DNA of 64,000 bases from positions 1 through 64,000 of the forward strand of contig DWWU01000036.1 of the NCBI GenBank assembly GCA_019119555.1, in the 5' to 3' direction. This DNA is from Candidatus Fusicatenibacter intestinigallinarum (GTDB lineage Bacteria; Bacillota; Clostridia; Lachnospirales; Lachnospiraceae). Of this stretch, positions 15,572 through 24,685 are shown one piece after another. Position numbers and translations under genes: made by a program. Positions within the stretch are counted from its first letter, which is position 1; each line of letters opens with the position of its first letter. Under the pieces are notes generated by a model. It did no database searches and was not told where the DNA came from. It saw only the letters and a program-made list of their open reading frames with translations.

Positions 15572-18424
15572 TTACGGGGAATCGGAAGACCGCGGACGCC
15601 GCGTTCTATGTCTTCTGCGCCTCAGAATTCTGCAGACGCTCCACCAGATCACACAGCCGGCCGCTGTCCCCAAAGACAGGAACAGCCCTGCCGTAATTCC
15701 CGGCGTCCGATAGGTCAGTACAATCTCATGTCTCCCCGGCTCAAGTTCCAATGCAAGAAACATGGTATTTGCCCGTTTCAGTTCTGTCTCTACTCCATCC
15801 ACCTGAGCGGTCCATCCTTCGCTGTAAGGAATCGTAAGACAAAGCGCCTTCGCCTCACTCAGCTCAATTTCCCCTGAAATTCTGTTTGTTCCGATTTTCA
15901 CATGCTCCAGACTCTCCTGTTTTCTGTCCTCCACGTAGCTGTTCAGATTTTCCACCGGCTGACATACCACCGAGCAGCTGTCAAAGGAATAATGACCCGC
16001 CTGCTGAAACACCACGGTAATCGTCTGCAGACCCTCCGCGCTGTAACCGGCATTCACCAGATAATCATGAATCCCCGCATAGAAACTGTGCCGGCGATTC
16101 AGATAACTGATATTCTTTACGCCGTTTCCCTGGACGCTCAATGTCGCCGCATCCGGCGGCGTCCACTCGGAATCCTGTTTTCTGATCTGATTTTTTTGAT
16201 AATCTGTCAGGCGTTCCCACTCTTCCTCTGTGTAGCCGTCCGACGGACGAATCCCTTCATAATCCAGTCCCTGAAGGATCAGATACGTTTCACTTTCCGG
16301 CGCGCCTGCAAAAGTCAGCGTCATGGAAGCCCCCGCTTTTCTCACCAGAAGTCCGCCGTCCTCCTGCTCAATCCCGTCGGAATACTGCACCGTATATTCC
16401 TGTGTCTGATCGTCGAACACCGGCGCGGCTTTCGGCAGTTCGCTGTCCTCCAGAACGATGCCCTGCAGCAGCGCCTGCTGCTTCTCCGTCACCGAGAGGG
16501 ATTCATAATCTTCCCGGGATATCCAGGAATCGTACGTATATCCCAGCGGCAGGAAATTCTGCGTTCCATAGACGTTGCTTTTCACAGCATTCAGTCCGGA
16601 AGTATCCCGGCCTTCCGCTTCCTCCTGCCGGGCAGTCTCCGCGTCTTTTCCCACCCACTGGCTCACAGTATGTTCCGTAAATCCATAGGGGACATACCCT
16701 TCTCCGCCTGCCGCGACGACAAAATATTTTACCCCTGTCAGAGCATCAAGAAAACTTCGGCTGTCCAGATTCTGGTACAGGAAATCACGCTGCAGGTTCA
16801 GATACATCTCTTTCTGAAACTGAAAAATGTAAGAGTCCGCAAGGCTCCAGTAATAAGTAACACTATTCAGACCCAGGGCCAGATTTGCGTTGTGATACTG
16901 CCAGGTCTCTGTTCCATACTGGTCATAGCGCCAGAAGGAATCGTCTCCTGTCTCCACGGCCGCAGTGCTTGGAGAATACGCAGTCAGGTTCAGCAGCGCG
17001 CCGTTATTTTCCGTAAATTCCCCCACATAATTTCCCTGGGAGGGCGCATATTTGAACAAGGCCTGAGATACCAGACACAAAACCAGCCCAAAAAGCGCGC
17101 ACCATTGAAATACCGTGGATTTTTTCTGTCTCATCCACTCCATTCCGATGGTCAGCAGCCACAGAATCAGTACAAACAGAAGAACCAGCGCAGAAAGCCT
17201 CGCTTCTGTCCTTCCCTCTTCCGTCAGAAGAAAGATCCCTCCATATCCGATCCCGAGCAGCACCATTCCCTTTTTCTGCCGCTCCGTAAGTTCCGCAAGA
17301 TCCGGCCAGGTGCGCACAAAAATATAGGCGACAACCATGCCGTAAGCCCACGCATACCGATTGGCCACATAGGCAAACCCGTTCAACGCATATCCGGCAA
17401 AGGGCAGAAGCATAAACGCTGTCATCAGACAGAAACCGATCTTCAGCAGAGTATTTTTCTTTTTCTGCAGAAACAGCAGAAACACACCGAGCACTCCATA
17501 GGCCGTATAGCCCATTTCGCTCCAGTATCCCGCTTCCCCGGACAGAAACGCAGTGATAAATTTCTTATAGTAAGACAGCGGATACAGAAGCGAAATCCAG
17601 TGATCTGTGGAAATCCTTCCTGACTGAAGCGCACAGAGAGCCACCGGAAGCAGAATCACAGACGACAGCAGCAGGGCAATCACCGAATATCCCAGAAACC
17701 TTCCACCCCATCCCGCCAGCTGTTTCAGACGAAACGTCCCGAAAACAGCTTTGTAGCGGAAGATGCAATAGAGCATCACCAGAAGGCAGATCATATAGCC
17801 AAAATAGAAGTTGCTCATCACTGCCGCTGCCAGCGAAAAAATATAGAGAAACGGACGCTTCTTACGAAAAATCCTGTCCGCTCCTGCCAGCACCAGCGGA
17901 AAATAAATCATCGGATTCATAAAATACGGATGTCTGACCGCCGCAAAGATCGTCCAGAAGGAAAATGCATACAGCAATGCCCCCATCAGAACCGCCATTT
18001 TCTTCTCCTGTCTCTGAAAACAGAAAAAGGAAAAAGACAGGCCTGCAAGATAAATTCTCAGCAGAATCAGAAAAGAGTAAAACTCATCCATCCATGCTTC
18101 CTTCGGCACAAATACAGAGAGAAGATTCAGCGGATCCCCGTAGGCGTAATAATGCAGCGTTGTGAGAATATCGGATCCGTACCCGATCTTCAGATCCCAG
18201 AGAGGAATCTCAAGCCGATGTTCCACAAACAGAGTGCGCAGAATATCTCTGAGCCAGGACCTGTAATACAGAAGGGCATTAAAATGCTGCGTCACCCCGT
18301 CGCTGTCCCACACAAACGTTTTTCCATTAAGATAAAAAGCGGAAAAAACAAGAGCCGCCGTGCAGAGAAAGCACAGCGTATATATCATAAGGTAATTCTT
18401 TTTTGATTTTCTGTTTCTTTTCAT
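15572..18424 (-). CDS. YfhO-family membrane protein
   Basis: About 950 residues. A polytopic N-terminal half (GVTQHFNALLYYRSWLRDILR is the typical YfhO first loop) is followed by a large extracytoplasmic region (about 480-870), which ends in ISGEIELSEAKALCLTIPYSEGWTAQVDG and RHEIVLTYRTPG, and then one last membrane span. YfhO proteins are GT-C-like and are linked to glycosylation of teichoic acids in Firmicutes. I chose ATG 18424; the longer frame begins with TTG at 18466. The stop codon lies in a module-B-like repeat. It stands alone between two repeat-bearing gaps. Confidence 0.9.
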   Translation of the reverse strand: MKRNRKSKKNYLMIYTLCFLCTAALVFSAFYLNGKTFVWDSDGVTQHFNALLYYRSWLRDILRTLFVEHRLEIPLWDLKIGYGSDILTTLHYYAYGDPLNLLSVFVPKEAWMDEFYSFLILLRIYLAGLSFSFFCFQRQEKKMAVLMGALLYAFSFWTIFAAVRHPYFMNPMIYFPLVLAGADRIFRKKRPFLYIFSLAAAVMSNFYFGYMICLLVMLYCIFRYKAVFGTFRLKQLAGWGGRFLGYSVIALLLSSVILLPVALCALQSGRISTDHWISLLYPLSYYKKFITAFLSGEAGYWSEMGYTAYGVLGVFLLFLQKKKNTLLKIGFCLMTAFMLLPFAGYALNGFAYVANRYAWAYGMVVAYIFVRTWPDLAELTERQKKGMVLLGIGYGGIFLLTEEGRTEARLSALVLLFVLILWLLTIGMEWMRQKKSTVFQWCALFGLVLCLVSQALFKYAPSQGNYVGEFTENNGALLNLTAYSPSTAAVETGDDSFWRYDQYGTETWQYHNANLALGLNSVTYYWSLADSYIFQFQKEMYLNLQRDFLYQNLDSRSFLDALTGVKYFVVAAGGEGYVPYGFTEHTVSQWVGKDAETARQEEAEGRDTSGLNAVKSNVYGTQNFLPLGYTYDSWISREDYESLSVTEKQQALLQGIVLEDSELPKAAPVFDDQTQEYTVQYSDGIEQEDGGLLVRKAGASMTLTFAGAPESETYLILQGLDYEGIRPSDGYTEEEWERLTDYQKNQIRKQDSEWTPPDAATLSVQGNGVKNISYLNRRHSFYAGIHDYLVNAGYSAEGLQTITVVFQQAGHYSFDSCSVVCQPVENLNSYVEDRKQESLEHVKIGTNRISGEIELSEAKALCLTIPYSEGWTAQVDGVETELKRANTMFLALELEPGRHEIVLTYRTPGITAGLFLSLGTAAGCVIWWSVCRILRRRRHRTRRPRSSDSP

Positions 18425-18494
18425 TCTTGCCGTTCCATTCCTGTGACAGTTCCTTCCGGTCCGCAACTCTCCTGTGCAGACCGCAGGAAACCAA

Positions 18495-18526
18495 TTGTAA
18501 CGGTTTCTCGGGCTGAGCTGTTACAA
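18495..18526. repeat. Interspersed palindrome, diverged module A copy
   Basis: The outer arms TTGTAAC/GTTACAA are intact; the inner arms have diverged (gtttctc/gctgagc). It lies between the GT2 stop (18532) and the YfhO start. Confidence 0.6.
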
Positions 18527-18531
18527 CCGCT

Positions 18532-19527
18532 TCAGTACCCTTCTTTTCCTTTCTTCTGTTTCAGCCAATGCACGCTCTTCCAGACGCAGCGCGTCGGCTC
18601 ATATCCTGCGCAGATGATCAGACACCGGAATCTGAAAAATTTTTCCACCCGATCATTTCTGAGAATCTTCCACAGATGCCGCCTCATTTCCGTCCTTAAA
18701 CGGCGAAACATCGCTTTATCGTCCCTGCTTCCGCCCAACAGTCTCGGAATATATTCCACAATCTTCAGTCCGCAGCGAAATTCCGCCGCCGGAACTGCCT
18801 CCGGATAATATTTCCGCATATATTCCAGTTCCTCCCGGGCCGCTGTCAGCCCGGCAAGATGCCGTTCTTCCAGCTTCTGATTCATAAGACTGCCTTCCCG
18901 CTGAACATAATAATACCCTACCCTGTTGCCTACGGCAACCGCGGGGCACTCGCTAATCATCCGATAGGTGGTCGCCAGATCTTCATGAACACAGGCAGGA
19001 TAAGGATACTTTTCCACAAGACTCTTCTCGTAGATTTTTGCCCACGCAGAAACTCCGAATTTCTTTCCATAACACATCTCCGTCAGCGCTTCCACACAGG
19101 ACAGTCTCTCTTCCTTATCGCAGGCCAGACTGACCACCCGCTTTGTTCCGCCTTTTTCCCAGACCAGAGCGGCTCCCGTGACCGCGAGTTTCACCTGATA
19201 ACGTTCCACCAGCTCTGCCAGATATTCCAGATAATCCTCCGCCACATAATCGTCGGAATCCACGAAGACCACATAGTCGCCGGACGCCTGGCGGACTCCC
19301 GCATTTCTCGCCGGACCAAGTCCCTGATTTTCCTGATGGATCACACGGATCCGAGCTTCTCTCCCTGCATAATCGTCACAGATCTGTCCGCTCCCATCCC
19401 GGGAGCCGTCATCTACGAGTATGATTTCATAATCAGAATAACTCTGTGCAAGAAGACTTTCGATACACCGGCTGAGATATTTTTCCACCTGATAAACCGG
19501 AACAATCACACTGATCCGCATTTTCAT
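18532..19527 (-). CDS. Glycosyltransferase family 2
   Basis: The 331-residue protein has RISVIVPVYQVEKYLSRCIES, VDDGSRDGSGQICDDYA, the VFVDSDDYV metal motif, and KIYEKSLVEKYPYPACVHEDLATTYRM, which is common in LicD-associated GT2 enzymes. The start overlaps the epimerase stop as ATGA, so it is coupled to the cytidylyltransferase-epimerase pair and may use their product. An alternative ATG two codons later is possible. An interspersed palindrome begins just past its stop. Confidence 0.9.
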   Translation of the reverse strand: MKMRISVIVPVYQVEKYLSRCIESLLAQSYSDYEIILVDDGSRDGSGQICDDYAGREARIRVIHQENQGLGPARNAGVRQASGDYVVFVDSDDYVAEDYLEYLAELVERYQVKLAVTGAALVWEKGGTKRVVSLACDKEERLSCVEALTEMCYGKKFGVSAWAKIYEKSLVEKYPYPACVHEDLATTYRMISECPAVAVGNRVGYYYVQREGSLMNQKLEERHLAGLTAAREELEYMRKYYPEAVPAAEFRCGLKIVEYIPRLLGGSRDDKAMFRRLRTEMRRHLWKILRNDRVEKFFRFRCLIICAGYEPTRCVWKSVHWLKQKKGKEGY

Positions 19528-20579
19528 TTTTCCCTCACGCTTTCCAGAATCTGAAGGGTATCGCCGATCCCTTCTCTGACCGGATACTGCCCGGTCCAGC
19601 CCAGGGCTTCCAGTTTTTCCGCATCCAGCGCCGAGCAGGTCATCGGATTATAACCGGCGGCCTCTTTATCTGTCGCTTTTTCAAAGATCACCTCCGTACC
19701 TGCCTCTTCCGCAAGAATTTCGGCAAACTGACGGATTGTGACAATCGCATCTCTGTTGGAGATATTATACGCCTCCCCTGCAATGCCTTTCAGTAGAACC
19801 GTGAGCATAGCGGTTGCACAGTCAAATACATAACAGTAAGAACGTTTCTGAAGGCCTGCGCTCTTCATGAGAATCGGCTCTCCCTGCACAGCGTTCCGAA
19901 GGAACGCCGAGGCGGCTCTTGAATCCTGTTCCGTCATTGTGGGGCCGTAAATATGCCCCGGACGCACGATCACGCTTTCTGTGCCATATTCCTTCGCGAA
20001 ACAGACACACAGGGTTTCCGCCGCTCTTTTGCCCGATGAACAGCAGGATCTCGCAGACAGAAAATCGACCGTTCCGCAGTCCCCCTCCCGGTACAGGCGT
20101 TCCCCCGGCATCTGGCCGTAGACCTCGCTGGAGGAAACGTAAAGAACCCTTTTTACACTGTCCGTGTTCCGGGCAAATTCCAGAAGACCGTAGGTTCCCT
20201 GAATATTTGTCATCAGAGTTTCTGCCGGCTGCTCCGCATACACCGTCGGATGGGCGTTTCCGGCACAGTGGATGATATAATCCGGACGGATCTCCGCTTT
20301 TATTTCCTCGCCTGCGCGGTACGGAACGAACGAAAGCTCATCGGAACTCCAAAACCCATCGAATCTTTTTTCTGCTCTGTTCACGTTCCTTACCGCGGCA
20401 AAGACATGCAGATTCAGCTGCTTCTCACGATTCAGATACAGCAGCATGTCCGTAAATGCGGAACCGATCATCCCTGTCGCGCCGGTAACCAGAAAGCTCC
20501 GGTCTTTCAGGGTATCGCCAAAATTAATCTGTTCCGTCACTTTTTTCAATGTTTCCATATAACGTTCCGAATACCGCAT
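19524..20579 (-). CDS. NAD-dependent epimerase/dehydratase-family protein with altered catalytic YxxxK
   Basis: The 351-residue extended SDR has the NAD-binding GATGMIG (about 33-39) and SSSEVYGQMPGE. Where relatives of the UXS type have a Tyr in a C-Y-x-x-G-K motif, this protein reads SCCSSGKRAAETL: position 180 is Cys (codon TGT at 20040-20042) and the partner Lys184 is kept. One base change from TAT would explain it. The gene follows the cytidylyltransferase after 4 bases, so it may act on a CDP-linked or phosphorylated sugar or polyol. Without the tyrosine, activity is doubtful. Confidence 0.85.
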   Translation of the reverse strand: MRYSERYMETLKKVTEQINFGDTLKDRSFLVTGATGMIGSAFTDMLLYLNREKQLNLHVFAAVRNVNRAEKRFDGFWSSDELSFVPYRAGEEIKAEIRPDYIIHCAGNAHPTVYAEQPAETLMTNIQGTYGLLEFARNTDSVKRVLYVSSSEVYGQMPGERLYREGDCGTVDFLSARSCCSSGKRAAETLCVCFAKEYGTESVIVRPGHIYGPTMTEQDSRAASAFLRNAVQGEPILMKSAGLQKRSYCYVFDCATAMLTVLLKGIAGEAYNISNRDAIVTIRQFAEILAEEAGTEVIFEKATDKEAAGYNPMTCSALDAEKLEALGWTGQYPVREGIGDTLQILESVREK

Positions 20580-20583
20580 GGAT

Positions 20584-21318
20584 TCATTCCTCCTGTTCCA
20601 GTTTCAAGTATGCTTTCAGCAGATCCAGATCATCCTTTGTAGTGATTTTGAAATTTTTATCGGATCCCTTTGCAAAATAGAGACGATGCCCGAGCTCAAC
20701 CATCATTGTGTTGGCATAGGCGGAGCCATAGATCCCTTTTTGCTTCTCGAACGCTTCCTGATAGGCTTCATACAGTTCTCCATACCGATAGGCCTGGGGC
20801 GTCTGCACCCTGCGGAGCGTTTCTCTGGGAATATACTCTGTCGTAGATCCCTCATCCTCACGGTCAATGACAAAAATCTGTTCATTATACGGAAGAGACG
20901 CCACACCGTTTCCATACTGCCGCGCAACTTTAAGCACATCCGTAAGCACGCTGCTGTCCACCATGGGCCGAATCCCGTCGTGAATCACAACAATGTCATC
21001 CGGCGCGCAGATATCCTTCAGAAAAAAAACTCCGTTCCGGATCGACTCCTGACCGGTAGCTCCTCCTGTCACAATCCATTTCAGTTTCGTAATCTGATAC
21101 TGGGCCGCATATGCTCTCAGAATCTCCTGCCATCCGTCGATACATACCACCTCAATCGCATCAATCAGCGGATGTCTCTGAAATTTTTCCAGCGTATAGA
21201 TGATCACGGGCTTATCATAAACATTGATAAACTGTTTCGGTATCTCCTGGCCCGTTCTGCTGCCCACGCCGCCCGCTATGATCACCGCAACGTTCTTTTC
21301 CGCCTTCTTTTCTTCCAT
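20584..21318 (-). CDS. IspD/TarI-family cytidylyltransferase
   Basis: About 244 residues: NVAVIIAGGVGSRTGQEIPKQFINVYDKPVIIYTLEKFQRHP, the CTP-binding signature, then GGATGQESIRNG and VVIHDGIRPMV. The family includes IspD (isoprenoid pathway) and TarI/Bcs1 (CDP-ribitol). Coupling to an epimerase and GT2, with LicD and CDP-glycerol transferase-like genes nearby, favours a CDP-polyol or CDP-sugar role rather than isoprenoids. I chose ATG 21318, which has GGAGG about 11 bases upstream; the longer frame from 21369 lacks such a site. Confidence 0.88.
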   Translation of the reverse strand: MEEKKAEKNVAVIIAGGVGSRTGQEIPKQFINVYDKPVIIYTLEKFQRHPLIDAIEVVCIDGWQEILRAYAAQYQITKLKWIVTGGATGQESIRNGVFFLKDICAPDDIVVIHDGIRPMVDSSVLTDVLKVARQYGNGVASLPYNEQIFVIDREDEGSTTEYIPRETLRRVQTPQAYRYGELYEAYQEAFEKQKGIYGSAYANTMMVELGHRLYFAKGSDKNFKITTKDDLDLLKAYLKLEQEE

Positions 21319-21362
21319 TCGTTTCCGAACCTCCGTTCCTGCTTTATACGACTGACAGACTG

Positions 21363-21392
21363 CAACCATTCAGAGAATCTGAACCGTCACAG
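21363..21392. repeat. Interspersed palindrome, module A copy
   Basis: Inner arms TTCAGA/TCTGAA around a 3-base centre, flanked by CAACC and CCGTCAC. It lies in the leader of the cytidylyltransferase gene, a 5' position unusual for this family here. Confidence 0.5.
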
Positions 21393-21403
21393 CAATTTCT
21401 CTT

Positions 21404-21409
21404 ACTATA
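21404..21409 (-). promoter_or_regulatory. Probable extended -10 element for the cytidylyltransferase gene
   Basis: Minus strand TGG-TATAGT, an extended -10. No good -35 hexamer sits at the right distance (a T-run lies there). Confidence 0.45.
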
Positions 21410-21438
21410 CCATATCTGCAGAGAAAAAAAAAGTCATG

Positions 21439-21467
21439 TTGTGAAGAATCCCAATTCATGGTACACT
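21439..21467 (+). promoter_or_regulatory. Sigma-A promoter of the lone plus-strand glycosyltransferase
   Basis: -35 TTGTGA (21439-21444), 17-base spacer, -10 TACACT (21462-21467), about 30 bases before the start codon. Confidence 0.65.
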
Positions 21468-21498
21468 ATAAAACAAAAAATGACACAGGTGATTAATT

Positions 21499-22566
21499 AT
21501 GAATAAACAGACGCCTCCCGCCGTTACCATCATTATCCCTGCCTACAACGCAGAGAAGACAGTGGAAACGGCTGTGAAAAGTCTTCTGGCGCAGACCTTT
21601 ACCGATTTTGAAGCGATTATTATTGAAGACGGCAGTACGGACCATACCCGTGAAATTCTGAAGAAACTGGAAGCATCCGATTCCCGTATCCGCGTTATAT
21701 ACAAAGACAAAAACGAGGGACTGAGCGCCGGAAGAAATTCCGGAATCCGGGCCGCTGTCGGAACATATCTCGGATTTCTTGACGCAGACGACTGGATCGA
21801 ACCAACGCTTCTGGAAACCGTCTACTCCAAAGGCATCCGGCAGAACTCCGACTTAATTCTTTTCGGCTATTCCCATGACACGATGGACGCCGGCCGCACC
21901 CGTATTTCGGTAAGCCGGAAAGTGTTCATGAAAGAGCAAACTCTCTGCACAAAAGAAGAGATCATAAAAGCCGCCGCCGTCAGCGATACCCATAAGCTTT
22001 TTGCTTACTCCTGTACGAAACTGTACCGCAGGCAGCTGATTGTGGATCACGGACTGTCCTTTCCCAGGCAGACACTGATCGAGGATTTCATTTTCAACTG
22101 TCAGTTCTGGAATCTTATCCGGAAACTGACGATTCTGGATTCAACCGGATACCACTATATCAAGGCCTCCTCAGACGCGCTTACCCAGAAATTTCTGCCG
22201 GATTATTACGAGATTATAGATCTGCGCTATCAGAACATCCGATCTCTCATCGCCGAAAACGGACTTTTTCACGGTGAGATCAGCGAGCAGCTTGCCAACG
22301 TTCACATCAAACACCTGCTTGCAGGAATGATCCGCGACTGCTCCGACAAGAGCGGCTACACACGAAGCGACCGCCTTCGCCGGATCCGCAGCGTCCTGAA
22401 CAGTGAATCTGCAAAAGAAGCCGCTTCTCTGGCACGGGGCCACTCCCGTCAGGAGATTGTATGCAATTTTGTGTTCAAGTCGCACTGTCCGTGGCTGAAT
22501 CTTCTCTTTTCCTCGATTCTTTATCAGATGCAGACACGTTCCAATGCCTTCGACAAATTAAAATAA
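21499..22566 (+). CDS. Glycosyltransferase family 2
   Basis: The 355-residue protein carries VTIIIPAYNAEKTVETAVKSLL, IEDGSTDHTREILKKL, and GFLDADDWIEPTLLE: a complete GT2 catalytic core, followed by about 250 residues of mostly helical sequence. It is the only plus-strand gene in the first 32 kb. It has its own promoter and ends in a strong bidirectional terminator, so it is a separate unit inserted in the minus-strand glycan locus. It could serve an optional modification of the glycan. Confidence 0.9.
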   Translation: MNKQTPPAVTIIIPAYNAEKTVETAVKSLLAQTFTDFEAIIIEDGSTDHTREILKKLEASDSRIRVIYKDKNEGLSAGRNSGIRAAVGTYLGFLDADDWIEPTLLETVYSKGIRQNSDLILFGYSHDTMDAGRTRISVSRKVFMKEQTLCTKEEIIKAAAVSDTHKLFAYSCTKLYRRQLIVDHGLSFPRQTLIEDFIFNCQFWNLIRKLTILDSTGYHYIKASSDALTQKFLPDYYEIIDLRYQNIRSLIAENGLFHGEISEQLANVHIKHLLAGMIRDCSDKSGYTRSDRLRRIRSVLNSESAKEAASLARGHSRQEIVCNFVFKSHCPWLNLLFSSILYQMQTRSNAFDKLK

Positions 22567-22611
22567 AAGAACCTCCCGGAAGCCTGCAAAACGACTTCCG
22601 GGAGGTTCTTT
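22566..22611. terminator. Bidirectional intrinsic terminator
   Basis: A 17-bp perfect stem (arm AAAGAACCTCCCGGAAG) with a 12-base loop lies between the convergent GT2 gene and the glycerophosphotransferase-like gene. A/T-rich flanks on both sides allow use in both directions. Confidence 0.9.
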
Positions 22612-22625
22612 GGGATAATTATTCC

Positions 22626-23783
22626 TTATCTGTTTTCCTTTTTCTTGATTTCCAGAAGCTCCGCCAGCTGTGCACACGCCGTGCCCTTCTCATAATTTCC
22701 CACCTTTTCAAAAAAGGCATTTCTCCGTTTTTCGGCTTTTTCCGGATCATAGGAAAGAATCAGCTGCCGAAGCGCCTCTGTGCTCTCCGCATATTCATAA
22801 GGCCATTCCTCCGGCTGCGTATAAAAATCCTTGTTTCTGTCAAACTGCCTCACATCCGGGAAATACAGAAATCCGGGCTTGTCTGTCAGTGCAAAATCCC
22901 ACATACAGGAAGAATAGTCCGTAATCAGCACGTCAGCCGCGGCCAATAACTCCTGCATATCCGGGTAGTCCGACGCCGAATACGTTCCCTTTGTCTCTGT
23001 CGCCTGCACCGCGTGATGCTTTCTTTCCAGAACCGCGAAGTTTCCGCCGAAGCGTTCCTCAAGCGCTTCCTTCACCGCTTCGTAATCTATGGCCTCCGCC
23101 TCCTTTGCGTGAAGGAAGTTTCCCCGGAATGTGGGTGCATAGAGAAACAGCTTCTGCTCCTCCGGGATTCCCAGAGCCTTCCGCACCTTATCTCTGCACA
23201 TCGAAAAATCTCTGAAAAAAAGATCGTTCCGCGGAAGCCCTGTGGGCTGAAAATGCGAAAGCTTCACCTGCATGGCCCTGGAAACCTGCTCTGTGAATAC
23301 CCTGTTGCTGGACAGAAAGATATCAATCTGCCTGCCGATCATCCGGTCGATCGCCTGCCGCACAGGCGTTTTCTCTGCGTTCATATCCGCGGCCTTAAAG
23401 GCGCCGCCCCCATGCCAGGTATCGACCCAGATCTGTGTTTTTCTCTTTGGAACAAGGCTTCCTGACGGAAGACCTACGTTATAGATGACGATTCCGGCTG
23501 TTGCCAGTTCTCTGAAGTAAGCCGGACTCCCTGCTTTCACCAGGCGGATCTTTCCTTTCAGATCTTCCGGCACAAAGATACGTTCCGGATCATTGACTAC
23601 CCAGACATATTCATATTCCGCCGATGCATATTCCAGCAGAAACCGGTTAAAGTACATGGGATTACAGTTTATGCTTTTTCCGGTAAAAGAGCAGAACAGT
23701 ATCTTTTTCTCTTTTACCGGGAAAATCCGAAGCACATGCATGCATGCGCGCGCCAGATAAAGAGCCGCTGTTTTCTGATCCAT
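22626..23783 (-). CDS. CDP-glycerol glycerophosphotransferase-family protein (TagB/TarF-like)
   Basis: The 385-residue protein has a short N-terminal region (KILFCSFTGKSINCNPMYF), WVDTWHGGGAFKAA, LPRNDLFF, LYAPTFRG, and LITDYSSCMWDFAL. These are the hallmarks of the TagB/TagF family, which moves polyol phosphate from CDP-glycerol or CDP-ribitol to a lipid-linked or wall glycan. The gene is the last one before the bidirectional terminator in the LicC/A-Wzx-LicD cluster. The donor may be the product of the nearby cytidylyltransferase (inference). Confidence 0.92.
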   Translation of the reverse strand: MDQKTAALYLARACMHVLRIFPVKEKKILFCSFTGKSINCNPMYFNRFLLEYASAEYEYVWVVNDPERIFVPEDLKGKIRLVKAGSPAYFRELATAGIVIYNVGLPSGSLVPKRKTQIWVDTWHGGGAFKAADMNAEKTPVRQAIDRMIGRQIDIFLSSNRVFTEQVSRAMQVKLSHFQPTGLPRNDLFFRDFSMCRDKVRKALGIPEEQKLFLYAPTFRGNFLHAKEAEAIDYEAVKEALEERFGGNFAVLERKHHAVQATETKGTYSASDYPDMQELLAAADVLITDYSSCMWDFALTDKPGFLYFPDVRQFDRNKDFYTQPEEWPYEYAESTEALRQLILSYDPEKAEKRRNAFFEKVGNYEKGTACAQLAELLEIKKKENR

Positions 23784-23814
23784 TCTTTCTGTTCCTTTCT
23801 GTGCTTGTTCCCTT

Positions 23815-24651
23815 TTATATCTCCGGCTCTTTCCACCACGCCTGGAACAGGTGGTTCGTCACACGCTGCTCTTCCGGCGGAAGTTTCATATAATCCCCGT
23901 AGATTTTTTTCAGGTAGTATTCATATCCCGCCGGAGCCCGAAACAGATGCCCTTCAAATTCCAGTTCCGTTGTCTCCCGGACCACATCGGCAGGCATCAT
24001 ATCGCTCAGACGGTAACCGTCACTGATGCATCCGACCATTGCGGCGCCTTCCACCGGGCAGCTCCGCGCGAACCGATCCATCTTTTTCAGAATTCTTCGT
24101 GGTCCGTACAGCTTTCTTACCAGCCATTTCGCAAATTTCAGCGGATTGCCTTTGCCGTCGCCATAAGAAAGATAATCCCGGTAAGTCCGGCAGGAAAACC
24201 CACGATGTGTTTCCAGAGCGATCATGCGGTTTACCAGCGGAGCATAATCCTCCTCCTTTTCCCCCGGCAGACCGTCGTAGGGAAAGACGTCCACAAAGAC
24301 GCCGAGCTCTCCGCTGTATCCGTTGTCCTCCACCAGTCTCGTCCTGGTATCAATGATTTTTCCGAATGCGTATCTGTACCATGAAGCATTTTTTAGATTC
24401 ACCATCTGATAGCGGCTGCCGCTGTCAGGTCCGAGAAGTTCCGTGATTTTGTCGTAATCCTCCCGGGGCATCCAGATATCGATATCATCGTCCCAGGGAA
24501 TAAACCCATGATGCCGCACCGCACCCAGCAGGGTTCCGTCTACTATAAAGTATTTCAGGTCATGTTCCCTGCAGAAGGCGTCGATGAAAATCAGGATATC
24601 CAGGGCGATCTTCTGCATTTCTTCCACTGTTTCTATCTTTTTCATAGCCAT
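23815..24651 (-). CDS. licD: LicD-family phosphotransferase
   Basis: The 278-residue protein has the LicD core: KYFIVDGTLLGAVRHHGFIPWDDDIDIWMPREDYDK near the N-terminus, with the catalytic DDDID acids, and further blocks VFVDVFPYDG and the C-terminal KLPPEEQR. LicD enzymes transfer phosphocholine from CDP-choline to surface glycans; some relatives transfer other phosphodiesters. The upstream LicC/LicA fusion would supply an activated amino-alcohol phosphate, which supports the usual role. It lies between the flippase and the glycerophosphotransferase-like gene on the same strand. Confidence 0.92.
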   Translation of the reverse strand: MAMKKIETVEEMQKIALDILIFIDAFCREHDLKYFIVDGTLLGAVRHHGFIPWDDDIDIWMPREDYDKITELLGPDSGSRYQMVNLKNASWYRYAFGKIIDTRTRLVEDNGYSGELGVFVDVFPYDGLPGEKEEDYAPLVNRMIALETHRGFSCRTYRDYLSYGDGKGNPLKFAKWLVRKLYGPRRILKKMDRFARSCPVEGAAMVGCISDGYRLSDMMPADVVRETTELEFEGHLFRAPAGYEYYLKKIYGDYMKLPPEEQRVTNHLFQAWWKEPEI

Positions 24652-24685
24652 TACTCTCTTCCTGTAGTGAAAATTATTCTGCGCA

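Noticed and set aside
15902-17623. Long plus-strand frame of 573 codons opposite YfhO
   Set aside because: Antisense to a clear membrane protein gene, with no ribosome-binding site or recognisable domain; His/Arg/Pro-rich as expected from an antisense frame.
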